64,000 nt of DNA from Ferruginibacter lapsinanis (GCF_020783315.1 NZ_CP086063.1:62001-126000); one strand, 5' to 3'. Positions 9,009 to 20,043 are shown, numbered from the stretch's first letter. Numbers and translations are program-made. The notes: a model not told the origin generated them from the sequence alone.

Positions 9009-12000
9009 TTAGTTCACTACTATTCTTTCGATCAGCTTAGCACCATTTGGTCTGGTGATCTCTAATTGATACAGCCCTTTACTTACAACCGTCGGCAAAG
9101 ATACAACTTGTGTGCTATTTCCGCCATTATGCGTAAAGTTTGTTGTCATCAGTTCCTGACCAACACTGCTGATCAGACGGATACCATAGCGACCTTTATC
9201 CTGGTTGTTCAACTGCAGGCTAACCTGGTTGTTCGTGATAACTGTTGAAGACAATTCGATCGATGATTTAACTGTCCCCATTACCACTCTTACCACTGTT
9301 GTGTATTTAACTACTCCTGACAGATCTACTGTCTTGATCCTGTAGTAGTTAGTTCCTGCAACAGGGTTGGCATCAGTAAGGCTGTAAGTAGCTGATCCGC
9401 CATTGTTGGCTGAAGCACTTACTACTCCTACCTGTGTAAAGTTAACGCCGTCGGTTGAGTGTTCTACTGCGTATTCTTTAACACCGCTTTCTACCGCTAC
9501 TTTCCAATCTATCTGCATTGCAGTATTTTTTTGCTGTGCATTTAAGTTGGTAATAGTTACCGGTGTTGGTGTGCTGAACACGATACGGAACCTGTCGGTG
9601 AACGATGCTGCCACTGCAGGGTCTGCGTTGAACACTACGGATGAAGTAGCTGACAGGTTGAATGGTGTTGTCGTATTTAAGTATTTATCTTCTAACACCG
9701 CTGTAGCTCCATTATCCAAACCACTTGGCGTGAACTCTAATTTATACGCCTGTTTCTTAAGGTTTGTCATTCTGTAAGGAATAACATCTCCGCTTACGAT
9801 CAGTTTGCGTTGTTCTGCACTTAATACCGTGGTGCCTCTTACCATACCGATACCATCACCAAAGCCTTGTACTTTAATATTGTCTTTGTTGTCGATATCA
9901 TTTGAATAAGAATCATCGAAGCCTACGATATTACCATCGGCTAAGTTGAACGTGTTATTAGGTGCCGCTGCATACAGGTTGGTTTCAAGATATGGTATCG
10001 CTGCTGTTGGTGATACCGGTCTGAAGCCGCTGCCACCTACATTGCTGCCGCTTGTTTTACAAGCTTCGGTCAGCTGGATCGTTCCGTCTGAACCTGATGC
10101 ATGTACCATGAAGCCCAAACCTGATTGTATCTTAGAACTTGGGGTAGTGCCATAGCTGCCTCCGCCCGGTACAGGTTTCCAAGGTATTGGTGTATTGGCA
10201 CTGAAGGTTTGATAACCACCCAAACCATATGAACCGTATAACTGTGGATCCCACAGGTAGAAGGCATTGTCTGCACCGCCACCTCTGTTGAGTAATGTAA
10301 AGTCTATTTCTGATGGTAAGATATTACCTACAAGACCATTGGTGCCTGCAGGAATAGTTACTGTCGGATAAGGGGCAGTGTACAACGGACCTTTCACTCT
10401 CAACACTGTTTGTGTCGGTGCCGTGATCACTCCTGCTGTATCAACGCCTCTGTCGCCTCTTACATATAACATCCATGCATCCGCCGCTGTACCTCTTGAT
10501 ACTTTGGTGGTTAACAGGCTGCCTGTAAAGCCACTCCAGCTGGATCCTGTATATTGTAACAAGGAGTTACCAAATGTCTGTGCATCAAAACCGTTCGCTA
10601 CTGCATTAGCAGTGCTGGCTGTGATACGGGTACCAAAGCCCGGGTTAGGATCGGCTGTGTAGGTAGTCGCTCCTTCCTGCCATGACTGACGGATCGTTTG
10701 ACCTGCAGTAGTTACCGGCACTGCCAGTAATCTCCAGCCTCTGTACGTATTCTGACGGATATAACGTTCTGCAGTCACATTTGCTGTTCCTGATAAAGTT
10801 CCCGTTATCTGACCGATAGAACCTGTTCCGGTTGCGTCTGATTTAATTAACACCGCATTGTCGTGGAAGTTAATGCTTCCTGAACCGCTGGCGGTTAATC
10901 TTACACCTGGGGCTATGATGAACGTATCTACCGTATTGGTGAAATCTAAAGAACCCGTAACATCTAAGTTAGAGGTTAATCTAACCTTACCTGAACCGTT
11001 TGCGATCGTTACTGCTCCGCTTGCAGGAGGAACAATACCACACTGCCAGTTGCCTGGTTTAGTATAGTCGTTATCGATAGCTCCGGTGAAAGTATAGCCA
11101 GTACATAATGCAAATGAAGCACTAATTGTATGGTTACTTGAAAGGTTAGTAAATGTGTAAGAACTAACTGCTCCTACAGAAACACCATCAACCAATACAT
11201 CTTGTACTATGTAATTAGCAGCAGGCGTAATTGTATATGTTTGATTGCTTCCTTTAGCAACATTTGCTTCTCCACTAGGAGAGATACTTCCGTTTGAACC
11301 TGCTGAAGCAGTAATTGATTTGGTCATCAAATAGCTGCTGGCATTTCTCAATACCAATAGACCATTAGTTGTTAAGTTTTCGTTTGCAGCTGACAAAGCA
11401 ATCAACATATACTTACTCAAACTATTAGTGCCCGCAGTATTCAATTCCATGATAGATACTGCATTTGCAGTATTTAGATAGTTGTTAGCCAACACTTTTT
11501 GACCAGTAGTAGTAGGATTATCCACCCATCTGATATTACCCGTTGGAGCTGATGCATTGGCCATAGTAACACTATTGCCACTGAAAGTCGCACCTGCAAA
11601 TACCGGGTGAGTTAAATATGTTGGATTCACCGTTACAGAGACACTAGTACCTGCAGTTCCATTATTAGGAGAACCTGCTGGCCAACCACTATTACCATAC
11701 ATGTGAGCCTTTGTATTCAGGATAGGTATCTGTCCTATATAAGTTCCTAATCTTTGAGCAGAAAGTGTACCACTTGGAACACTTTCGTGTAACACGATCA
11801 GATCAGGATTAGTTGCTACAATAGCATCTGTATAGGCAGCAGTATTATTAATTCCTCCACTAGCCGTAGTAGTTTGATATACCGTAACATCATAATAGTT
11901 TATCAACTGGTTGTAAAGCTGATTGGTTGGAGATGCAGTAGCTGTCATATATGCAACTCTTTTCGCATTAGGATCTTTTACTGTGATCGTTCCTGTAGCA

Positions 12001-15000
12001 GTAACTAAAGCAGGAGAAGCTCCGGAAACTCCGTTGATAGTTACCGTATAACTGTATACAGCAGGGTAACTAACTTGTGCTGCTGGAGTTCCACTAATAG
12101 TAAGTACTCCATTGCTATATGAGCCAGAAACACCTGTTGGTAATCCGGTTACAGGAGAACTAGCTACACCGCCAGTTACAGCATATGTTATATTTGTCAT
12201 TGCAACACCTGCTTTTACTATTTGAGTAGTAGTAGCGGCAGCAGAACTCAACGCAATTGTTGGACCTGCTTTACCAGTTACACTAACTGTTTTATTAGTA
12301 GCACCCGTGCTGGTAAAAGTAATAGTAGCATTATCAGAGCCGGTTGCATTTAACGCTGTGGGGTTATAACGTACATACAATGTTCCGCTTGCACTACCCG
12401 CAGTTTGCGTAAAGGTTTTACTTGTTCCAAAGCTTGTATTATCTGTGCTTATCTCAAACGGAGCCGAAACAGATACACTAATATTTGTATTTAAATTAGC
12501 TCCCGTTACAGTAGCTATATTCTGTGAAATGGAAGTTGTCCAACCTGTTACACTAAAGTTAAGTGTAGCTGAAGATGACAATGTAATGGTTGGTATAGTT
12601 CCTGTACCACTTACAGCAATATTCACATTAGTTGCATCAGTACTTGACGCTACAATATTATCAGAATAAGCATTTGCAACCGTTGGCGCAAATCTCACAT
12701 AAATAGTTGTATTACCGACATTACCACTGGTTTGAGTTAAAGTTACTGAACTACCAAAACCACTGCCTGATGATGTAGAAACTTCAAATCCGGCAGGAGC
12801 AGTTACATGAATATCATCAGTTAAACTTGAGCCAGATACAACAAACGAACGTTCGGCAGAAGTCGAATTGATATTTACATTACCGAATGAACCACTAAAG
12901 CCACTTTGGTCTATTGCAATAGTAGGTACAAGTGGCGCTTCAATTACTATAGCACCTGATACGTTACTTATTACTGCAGGTGAACAACCTCCGCTTACCA
13001 CACAGTAGTAATACAATGTACCAACTGTAGTAGTTGGTGGAGTATAAGTATTAGATGTTCCAACAAATGTACCACCGGTTGTTGAAGCTACAGTATTTTT
13101 ATACCATTGATAGGTTGTAGCATTAGTAGCTGTAACACTTAATGAAGCAGCAGTAGCACCTGCTGTGTAAGTTGCACCTGATAAGCTTTCTGCTGTAATT
13201 GCAGGAGCCGATGATACGATGATAGAACCATTAGCCTGAGATGCAGCACCACAAGAACCAGTGGATGTTACCGTATAATTGTAAGTACCCGGAACAGTAG
13301 GTGTACCACTGATCGTATATACTCCACTACTATATGATCCACTAACCCCCGTTGGTAATCCGGAAGCACTGGCACCTGTTACAACACTGTTACCAGTGTA
13401 AACAATATTTGTAATAGCCGTATTTACACAAACAGTTTGTGCGTCTGTACCCACAGCAGAAGTACGTGATATTGATTGATCAGGATTAACAGTCAATTGA
13501 ACTGCATTTGAAGCTGAAGTACAACCATCTGTTGGTGTTGCCACACAATAGAAATAATATGTACCCGCTGTTGCAGTAGAAGGTGAATAAGAAGCACTCG
13601 TAGCACCTCCTATAATTGTACCACCTGTATTAGTTTTTGTTGTATTAGAATACCATTGATAAGTAGTCCCTGCACCTGTTGCAACCACAGTACCTAAGGT
13701 AGGTGTTGCATTTTTACAAACTACCTGATTGTCGGTAGGTTGCGTAGTAAATGTAGGACCTGTACATGGGTAAACTAAGATTGAAGTAACATTTAAGTTA
13801 CCTGAGAAAACAATGCTATAATATTTACCAGCCTGCATTATTGTACTAGGGGTAATCGTTATTGCCCCACAAGTACCGGCGGTTGGATTAGCAATAGTAC
13901 CAGTAGCAGATGCACTAAAACTTGTATATCCGCTAGCTAAAGTTGCAGAACTTGTCATACTACTGAAGGTTCTATTTGCACCAGATCCAGTTCCTCGTAC
14001 AACAATAGAACTAGCATTAATTGCAGGACTGAAAACGAATAAACTGCTTCCTGTTGGTGCAGATACTGCATACCCATCGCAGGATGCTGAGCCAAATGTT
14101 ATAGTACCTGCTCCAGTTGCTTTATAATAAGTTCCTACGTTCGTTTTTTGGTACCCAATTGGAGCAGATGTAGCCGTAGCTGTTACAAATTCAAAAACCA
14201 AAGGACCTTGATTTACTGTAATAGCACCTGAAACATTACTTGTCGCTGCTGGTGAGCAAGTTCCTGAAACAACACAATAATAGTAAAGTATTCCTATTGT
14301 TGCAGTTGATGGTGTATATGAACTTGAAGTAGCGCCGCCTATTAATGTTCCTCCAGAATTAGAAGCACTTGTATTGCTATACCATTGGTAAGAAATACCT
14401 GTACCGGCTGCCGTAACTGTTAAAGCAGTAGCTGTTAGATTTTGATCATAAGAAACATTCGCACTACTTGGATTAACAGAGATACTAGGTGCATTATTTA
14501 CTGTACCTGTAACTGCTAATCTTGCAGCTGATTTACAACCAGTTGTTGTATTTCTGATTTCAGCATGATAAGTAGTTGTAGAAGATATACTTGGTGAATA
14601 AGTTACTCCGGTAAATAAAGATGTACCACCACTTGCAGCCGCAAACCAATCTACTGCAAAACCTGCTCCTGGATCAGTAACAGAGAAATCAACTGTTCCT
14701 GTTCCGCAACGACTGTTACTGGATGCTCCTGTTGCATTCGAAGGCAATGGATTAACAGTTATAGTAACAGCATTAGAAGTAGAAGATGTACAAGTTGCTA
14801 CAGAAGCGATCACACGATAATAAGTAGTTTGAGTTAATGCTCCAGGCGTATAAGTTGTGGTTGTTGCACCACCAATATTACTGAATCCGCTATTTGCATC
14901 TGTTGTAGAAACCTGCCATTGAATGGTACCCACTGTTGCGCTGATACTCAATTGAGCAGGTGTAGCACCAGAACAGATCGCCTGACTGGATGAAACAGTT

Positions 15001-18000
15001 CCTGCAGATGGAGCTGCATTTACAGTAATTGTACCATTTGCAGTAGCTTGTATACAAGTCCCTGTAGTGGTTACTGTATAATTGAATGTGCCCGATTGTG
15101 TAGGCGTACCAGAAATGGTAAACACTCCGGCATTATATGTTCCGGTTACACCTGAAGGTAAACCTGTTACTCCTGCACCTGATACTGCAGCATTACCTGT
15201 ATAAACGATATCTGTAATTGCAGTATTGATACATACGGTTTGAGTAGCAGAACCAGATGTTAAAGATATTTGCTGACTAGGATCAACAGTTACAGTAATA
15301 GGATCTGAATTTACTGATGAACAAGCACCACTGGTAACAACTGCACGGTAATAAGTAGTTTGTGTTAAAGCTGCAGGACTGTAAGTAGAAGCTGTAGCAC
15401 CACCAATATTACTGAATCCGCTGTTAGCATCAGTGGTAGATACCTGCCATTGAATTGTTCCAACACTTGTACCAATACTTAATTGTGTAGGTGTAGCTCC
15501 GGAACAAATATTTTGATTTGCCGAAACTGTTCCTGCAACTGACAATGGAGTAACTGTAACCAGTACACTTGATGAATTAGCAGTTCCACAATCACTTGTA
15601 ATTACTGCCCTGAAATAAGTAGAACTGGTTAAAGCCCCGATGGTTGCTCCTGTTAAGGTAGCGCTTGCATTACTAATATCATGAACATCTCCTGCAAAAT
15701 TATCTGAAGAATACTGCCACTTAACTACTGATACTGTTCCTAAACCTGTGTACCCGTTAACAGTAAGATTTGAAGATGGTGCAGAACCTGTACATACAGA
15801 TTGAGCTCCGGATGCGGTACCGCCTACTGTATTAGTTACGGTTATTAAACCCGAAACATTCGTTGCAAGAGAACTGGTGCTTCCTCCTCCACAATCATTG
15901 GTTATTACACAATAATAATATAATTGACTTGGAACGTCTGTTGGAGGAGTATACGTATCAAATGTTTCTCCACTTAAGATAGTACCACCTGTATTAGAAG
16001 CAGTGGTATTTTTATACCATTGATAACTTATCGAAGTTCCTGTAGCTTCTACAAATAATGAACCAAGCACCCCGCCCACACAAATGCTTTGTGTAGAACT
16101 TACCGGATGTGTGTTAATAGTTGGTGCAGTACAAGGTAACAATTCACCCACTTCAAAATCACTGAAGCTGGTTAAACCAGTGGCAGTAATGGTAGTACCT
16201 GTTACTGAACTTGTAGTAGCAGCCCAACTTGACGCTGTATATTTTTTAACTTTATAATTAGCTACTGTTCCTGTATTAGTTGTATTAGTAAAGTCGAATT
16301 TGGCACTATAAGAAGTAAAAGTACCGGCACCTGATTTATCAACAGTCCAATAATGATCCACTTTTTTAGTTGGATCAACTCCTGAACCACTTGTAGGGTT
16401 ACCTGCAGTTACACTTGCTGTAAGATCAACAGCACCTGAAACACCATTAACAGTCAATGTTGAAGGCGCATATACAGTAGTACCTATTTCAAATACAGTA
16501 GCTGTTGCATCAACAGCTGTTTTCTGCAATTTACCTACAACATGCCCACTTGTACGTGATACACTTCCTGCAGAAGTAATAATCACTTTATTAGCACCCG
16601 TTGTTAAGTTACCAGTAGTGAAAGTTAATACACCGTTCACAGTAAGGTCACTACCAATAGTAACACCTGCTGCATTATTTATGGTTAATCCGGCAACTGT
16701 AGCAGGTAAACCATCGCCTGCGGCCTGAGCTGCCGCACCTGAATAAACATATTTTGCACCGGTGTTGTAATTACGTGTGGTGGTTTGTATTGGTCCGTTC
16801 GCAGAAGAAGCAGTTATACCACTAAGACTTGCAATTCTAAGCGTTGCTCCTGATAGAATATTCACCGTACCTGCACCTGTAATAGTTTGTGAAGCCGATC
16901 TGCTGAAATCACCATTTACACCAATATTAAGTATACCCCCACTGGCAACAGCAATTGTTGTAGTACCAGCTGCTGTACCTGTATTACTAGATCCATTCGG
17001 ATAAAAATCCTGAACTGTCAATGTACCTGTAGTCCCCACATTAATTGCTGCAGTAAAAGTTGCCACAGTATTTAACATCAGGTAACCTTTCAATAAAGTT
17101 CTATCATTTGCATCTGTAGGACTTCCTGCTTCAAAGGTAAGTGTCCCGTTAATATTCATTGTATAATTTTGGCTAACCAAATTGCCAGAATTACTATTCA
17201 AATAGATTGAAGCCCATTTCGCAATTGTTAACGTTTTTCCTGCATTTATTGTTAGGGTATTATTTGCTGCTGTTGGATACAAAGCCGATGCATTACCACC
17301 ATTTCCTGATCCATGATAACGAACTTTAAGATCACGATTAATAACCAATATTCCATTATTACCACTTTGAATTAATTTAGACACATCCATTGCTCCTCCT
17401 GTACCGGTAATAGTTGTAGTTCCTGTATTAGAACAAGTAATAGAAATTCCATCTGCAGAGTTATCTTCCAAGCCATTACCTATTGTACCACCGGTTGTAA
17501 CTTCGATGGTTGTACCAGCTACTGTAATTGTCTGTATAGAGTTTACCGCAGTTCCGGTTTTTAAAATCCCATTGGTAACATGCAAATCTTTACAAGTTCC
17601 TGATGCGCCTACGGTTACTGTAAACCCTCCCACTATCCATACATTATCTGATGCAGTTGGTGCTGCAGCAGCTGTTGTATTCCAACCTGAACCATCCCAT
17701 TTTTTCCAGGTTGCAGCAGTAGCCCAAGTACTTGAAGCTACACTACCAAAATCTCCTACTGCGTATGGTGATACCACAATAGCACCCGAGATAGCACTCT
17801 TAACACTTGGCGTACATGTACCAGATACAACACAATAGTAATAAGTTGTTCCTGCACTTGCAGTTGACGGCGTATAGCTGTTACTGTTAGCTCCTCCTAT
17901 TGAAACATCATCTCCTGCGGTGTTGTTTGAATTATCTGTACTGCTATACCATTGATAGGTCAAGCCTGCGCCAGTTGCAGTCACTGTTAATGCTGATGCA

Positions 18001-19607
18001 GTACCTCCAACAGAATAACTAGCTCCTGCTGTTGATTGGCTGGATATTGCCGGTAAACCATTAATTGTAATTTGTACAGCAGCAGACGGCGTAGTACATA
18101 TACCACTTGTAGCAACACAATAATAATAGTATGTACCAGCTGTTGAAGATGATGGAGTAAATGTAGCTGTACTACCTCCATTTGCACTTCCTACAGATGT
18201 TCCTCCTGTATTTGTTTTAGTGGTATTTGAATACCATTGATAGGTTGGTGATTGATCTGCCACTACAGTACCCAATGTTAAAGAACCTCCTACACACTCT
18301 GATTGATTATCGGTGGGTTGTGTAGAAAATGCTGGTGGTGTACATGCAGGAACCTGAACATCAATTTTACCTGAAACATTACTTGTAACACTTGTTGGAG
18401 AACAAGAGCCTGAAACTACACAGTAAAAATAAGTATAATCTGCAGTTGCAGTAGATGGAGTGAATGAAGCTGTTTGTCCTCCTGTTCCATCTACACCTTC
18501 AACAACAGTTGTTCCTCCCGAATTTGAATTGGTATGACCATTTTTATACCATTGATAGGTAAGCCCCGTACCAGTTGCAGTAACTGTCAATGCGGTAGCA
18601 GTTGCCCCCACAGCATAATTGGCGTCTGTTGGTGATGGTTGGCCAGTAATTGCCGTTGCTGCGTTAACAGTGATCTGTACAGCACTGGATGCAGTTGCAC
18701 AACTGCCATTTGTTGCCACACAATAATAATAATATGTACCAGCTGTTGCAGAAGAAGGAGTAAAAGTAGCAGTACTACCACCATTACCACTTCCAACTGT
18801 TGTTCCGCCTGAATTTGTTTTAGTTGTATTCGAATACCATTGATAAGTTGGTGATTGATCTGCCACTACAGTACCCAATGTTAAAGAACCTCCTACACAC
18901 TCTGATTGATTATCGGTAGGTTGTGTAGAAAATGTAGGGTTTGTACAAGTAGATGCAGTTGTTCCTGTAACTACCACTGATTTAGTTACAAAGTAGGCGC
19001 TAGTTCCAGAAGAAGAAACCCTATATGGATATATCCTTACAAATATTTTTGAACCAGCCGCAACCGAAATATTTAGAGATGTATAATTATATTGAGTCGC
19101 ATATGTATTAGACGATGAACCTGATGTCAATGCAGTACCTAACGCTGTTCCACTTGATGTTGTAAAACCTGAGTTATCAGTCCCTACATAGTAATATGCA
19201 TTACCCCTGGCATTAGTTGACCCTCTATTACCTATAAAAAACGATATCGCACTTACATTCATAGAAAATCCTGCATTGGGATTAACTACAAACTCCATAT
19301 ATCGACCTGCTACTACGGCTCCATCATTTAACCAAGAACCATCTGTACCACCATTTTTCGGACTACAACGTTGCCCATCTCCAGCTACGTTATTGGTACC
19401 TGTATAAGGACTAGAAGCCGGGATAAAAAGTGTACTACTCATTACCTGACTTGCAGCAGTCACATTAGCGGCAGCTGCACCTGCTTTAGCCACTGTTTGA
19501 TCAGCAGTCAATGCCCAGGTAGCCGTAAATTGTCCATAGGCCAGATTATCGCTAAACAATAAACTTCCCAATATTACCCAAAAGGTAAATAGTGATTTTT
19601 TAAACAT
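9009..19607 (-). CDS. Giant secreted Ig-like repeat protein with T9SS sorting domain (giant 1)
   Basis: The chosen ATG at 19607 gives 3,532 residues and a standard signal peptide (MFKKSLFTFWVILGSLLFSDNLAYGQ). In-frame upstream starts at 19685 (MKKIF) and 19724 would add a 26- or 39-residue leader and cannot be excluded. After an N-terminal jelly-roll-like domain come Ig-like repeats, eight with a YQWY motif and others with IQWQVSTTD, plus He_PIG-like modules (SGTPTQSGTFNYTV). A beta-repeat module shared with the 3870-7232 protein lies near 16150-16700. At about 11325-11970 is an alpha/beta segment (KRVAYMTATA, NPDLIVLHESVPSG, IPILNTKAHMYG) resembling glutamine-amidotransferase-like folds. An InlB-B-like repeat follows. 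The last ~644 residues are identical to giant 2 and end in a type A T9SS sorting domain (LIERIVVN). The protein is very rich in Ser and Thr. Likely a cell-surface adhesin or matrix protein. Confidence 0.88.
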   Translation of the reverse strand: MFKKSLFTFWVILGSLLFSDNLAYGQFTATWALTADQTVAKAGAAAANVTAASQVMSSTLFIPASSPYTGTNNVAGDGQRCSPKNGGTDGSWLNDGAVVAGRYMEFVVNPNAGFSMNVSAISFFIGNRGSTNARGNAYYYVGTDNSGFTTSSGTALGTALTSGSSSNTYATQYNYTSLNISVAAGSKIFVRIYPYRVSSSGTSAYFVTKSVVVTGTTASTCTNPTFSTQPTDNQSECVGGSLTLGTVVADQSPTYQWYSNTTKTNSGGTTVGSGNGGSTATFTPSSATAGTYYYYCVATNGSCATASSAVQITVNAATAITGQPSPTDANYAVGATATALTVTATGTGLTYQWYKNGHTNSNSGGTTVVEGVDGTGGQTASFTPSTATADYTYFYCVVSGSCSPTSVTSNVSGKIDVQVPACTPPAFSTQPTDNQSECVGGSLTLGTVVADQSPTYQWYSNTTKTNTGGTSVGSANGGSTATFTPSSSTAGTYYYYCVATSGICTTPSAAVQITINGLPAISSQSTAGASYSVGGTASALTVTATGAGLTYQWYSSTDNSNNTAGDDVSIGGANSNSYTPSTASAGTTYYYCVVSGTCTPSVKSAISGAIVVSPYAVGDFGSVASSTWATAATWKKWDGSGWNTTAAAAPTASDNVWIVGGFTVTVGASGTCKDLHVTNGILKTGTAVNSIQTITVAGTTIEVTTGGTIGNGLEDNSADGISITCSNTGTTTITGTGGAMDVSKLIQSGNNGILVINRDLKVRYHGSGNGGNASALYPTAANNTLTINAGKTLTIAKWASIYLNSNSGNLVSQNYTMNINGTLTFEAGSPTDANDRTLLKGYLMLNTVATFTAAINVGTTGTLTVQDFYPNGSSNTGTAAGTTTIAVASGGILNIGVNGDFSRSASQTITGAGTVNILSGATLRIASLSGITASSANGPIQTTTRNYNTGAKYVYSGAAAQAAGDGLPATVAGLTINNAAGVTIGSDLTVNGVLTFTTGNLTTGANKVIITSAGSVSRTSGHVVGKLQKTAVDATATVFEIGTTVYAPSTLTVNGVSGAVDLTASVTAGNPTSGSGVDPTKKVDHYWTVDKSGAGTFTSYSAKFDFTNTTNTGTVANYKVKKYTASSWAATTSSVTGTTITATGLTSFSDFEVGELLPCTAPTINTHPVSSTQSICVGGVLGSLFVEATGTSISYQWYKNTTASNTGGTILSGETFDTYTPPTDVPSQLYYYCVITNDCGGGSTSSLATNVSGLITVTNTVGGTASGAQSVCTGSAPSSNLTVNGYTGLGTVSVVKWQYSSDNFAGDVHDISNASATLTGATIGALTSSTYFRAVITSDCGTANSSSVLVTVTPLSVAGTVSANQNICSGATPTQLSIGTSVGTIQWQVSTTDANSGFSNIGGATASTYSPAALTQTTYYRAVVTSGACSSVNSDPITVTVDPSQQISLTSGSATQTVCINTAITDIVYTGNAAVSGAGVTGLPSGVTGTYNAGVFTISGTPTQSGTFNYTVTTTGTCIQATANGTITVNAAPSAGTVSSSQAICSGATPAQLSISATVGTIQWQVSTTDANSGFSNIGGATTTTYTPGALTQTTYYRVIASVATCTSSTSNAVTITVNPLPSNATGASSNSRCGTGTVDFSVTDPGAGFAVDWFAAASGGTSLFTGVTYSPSISSTTTYHAEIRNTTTGCKSAARLAVTGTVNNAPSISVNPSSANVSYDQNLTATALTVTAAGTGISYQWYSNTSASNSGGTLIGGATSSSYTPSTATIGILYYYCVVSGTCSPAATSNVSGAITVNQGPLVFEFVTATATSAPIGYQKTNVGTYYKATGAGTITFGSASCDGYAVSAPTGSSLFVFSPAINASSIVVRGTGSGANRTFSSMTSSATLASGYTSFSASATGTIANPTAGTCGAITITPSTIMQAGKYYSIVFSGNLNVTSILVYPCTGPTFTTQPTDNQVVCKNATPTLGTVVATGAGTTYQWYSNTTKTNTGGTIIGGATSASYSPSTATAGTYYFYCVATPTDGCTSASNAVQLTVNPDQSISRTSAVGTDAQTVCVNTAITNIVYTGNSVVTGASASGLPTGVSGSYSSGVYTISGTPTVPGTYNYTVTSTGSCGAASQANGSIIVSSAPAITAESLSGATYTAGATAASLSVTATNATTYQWYKNTVASTTGGTFVGTSNTYTPPTTTVGTLYYYCVVSGGCSPAVISNVSGAIVIEAPLVPTIAIDQSGFSGSFGNVNINSTSAERSFVVSGSSLTDDIHVTAPAGFEVSTSSGSGFGSSVTLTQTSGNVGNTTIYVRFAPTVANAYSDNIVASSTDATNVNIAVSGTGTIPTITLSSSATLNFSVTGWTTSISQNIATVTGANLNTNISVSVSAPFEISTDNTSFGTSKTFTQTAGSASGTLYVRYNPTALNATGSDNATITFTSTGATNKTVSVTGKAGPTIALSSAAATTTQIVKAGVAMTNITYAVTGGVASSPVTGLPTGVSGSYSNGVLTISGTPAAQVSYPAVYSYTVTINGVSGASPALVTATGTITVKDPNAKRVAYMTATASPTNQLYNQLINYYDVTVYQTTTASGGINNTAAYTDAIVATNPDLIVLHESVPSGTLSAQRLGTYIGQIPILNTKAHMYGNSGWPAGSPNNGTAGTSVSVTVNPTYLTHPVFAGATFSGNSVTMANASAPTGNIRWVDNPTTTGQKVLANNYLNTANAVSIMELNTAGTNSLSKYMLIALSAANENLTTNGLLVLRNASSYLMTKSITASAGSNGSISPSGEANVAKGSNQTYTITPAANYIVQDVLVDGVSVGAVSSYTFTNLSSNHTISASFALCTGYTFTGAIDNDYTKPGNWQCGIVPPASGAVTIANGSGKVRLTSNLDVTGSLDFTNTVDTFIIAPGVRLTASGSGSINFHDNAVLIKSDATGTGSIGQITGTLSGTANVTAERYIRQNTYRGWRLLAVPVTTAGQTIRQSWQEGATTYTADPNPGFGTRITASTANAVANGFDAQTFGNSLLQYTGSSWSGFTGSLLTTKVSRGTAADAWMLYVRGDRGVDTAGVITAPTQTVLRVKGPLYTAPYPTVTIPAGTNGLVGNILPSEIDFTLLNRGGGADNAFYLWDPQLYGSYGLGGYQTFSANTPIPWKPVPGGGSYGTTPSSKIQSGLGFMVHASGSDGTIQLTEACKTSGSNVGGSGFRPVSPTAAIPYLETNLYAAAPNNTFNLADGNIVGFDDSYSNDIDNKDNIKVQGFGDGIGMVRGTTVLSAEQRKLIVSGDVIPYRMTNLKKQAYKLEFTPSGLDNGATAVLEDKYLNTTTPFNLSATSSVVFNADPAVAASFTDRFRIVFSTPTPVTITNLNAQQKNTAMQIDWKVAVESGVKEYAVEHSTDGVNFTQVGVVSASANNGGSATYSLTDANPVAGTNYYRIKTVDLSGVVKYTTVVRVVMGTVKSSIELSSTVITNNQVSLQLNNQDKGRYGIRLISSVGQELMTTNFTHNGGNSTQVVSLPTVVSKGLYQLEITRPNGAKLIERIVVN

Positions 19608-19882
19608 AGAACTTTGTTTTTGAATTTTGGGTAGGATTTCAGAAACGGAAATTTTCGCAATCGAAGGCGTAAATATTTTTTTCATAATGGCAATTTTTGG
19701 CGTTTGCGCCCAACTGTTAGACAAATGTTAAAATCGTTAAAATACAAGCTCAATAAGGCTTTCTAAGGGGATTGGCAAGGAATTCTCTAGGTATCGAATC
19801 GTTTAATGTGTACTTCTCAGCCACATTGCGAACGTCAAGTTAGAACAATCCATTAAAATTTTGATGTTGAAACAGGCATTTA

Positions 19883-19901
19883 TTTACGCAATCGTTTGCG
19901 T
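19883..19901. promoter_or_regulatory. Palindromic operator-like site upstream of giant 1
   Basis: ACGCAA-TCGT-TTGCGT (19886-19901) is a 6+4+6 palindrome resembling LacI/GalR-family operators. The 14 bases 19883-19896 are the exact reverse complement of 3674-3687. It lies 276-294 bp before the chosen giant 1 start (159-177 bp before the longest start). Binding is inferred, not shown. Confidence 0.45.
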
Positions 19902-19992
19902 TAAATTCTACAAAAGGCTTATTTATATATATGTATTTTTTACACTGTCAATAAGTTACGTTGACGTATAATGCAACCTTTACAAAACAAAA

Positions 19993-20022
19993 AATGCACC
20001 TCTCGGTTAAGAGAGGTGCATT
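19993..20022 (-). terminator. Terminator hairpin, copy B
   Basis: A perfect 12-bp stem (19993-20004 with 20011-20022) with loop GGTTAA; a T-run follows on the minus strand. Compared with copy A, one base pair in the stem is changed from A-T to G-C by a matched substitution in both arms. Confidence 0.88.
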
Positions 20023-20043
20023 AAATTTAGTAAGATGAGCTTA

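Larger units (their letters stand above)
8611..10943 (-). repeat. Direct repeat copy A (giant-protein 3' end, microprotein gene, terminator)
   Basis: About 2.33 kb matching 19993-22325 at a constant offset of 11,382 bp. It covers the terminator hairpin, the 92-codon gene, the 68-bp spacer and the last ~644 codons of the giant gene. By eye only six bases differ: two in the hairpin and four in or just after the small gene, where none changes the protein. No difference was seen in the ~1.93 kb of giant-gene sequence. Identity stops abruptly near 10943, although weaker similarity continues for about 80 bp. Confidence 0.93.
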
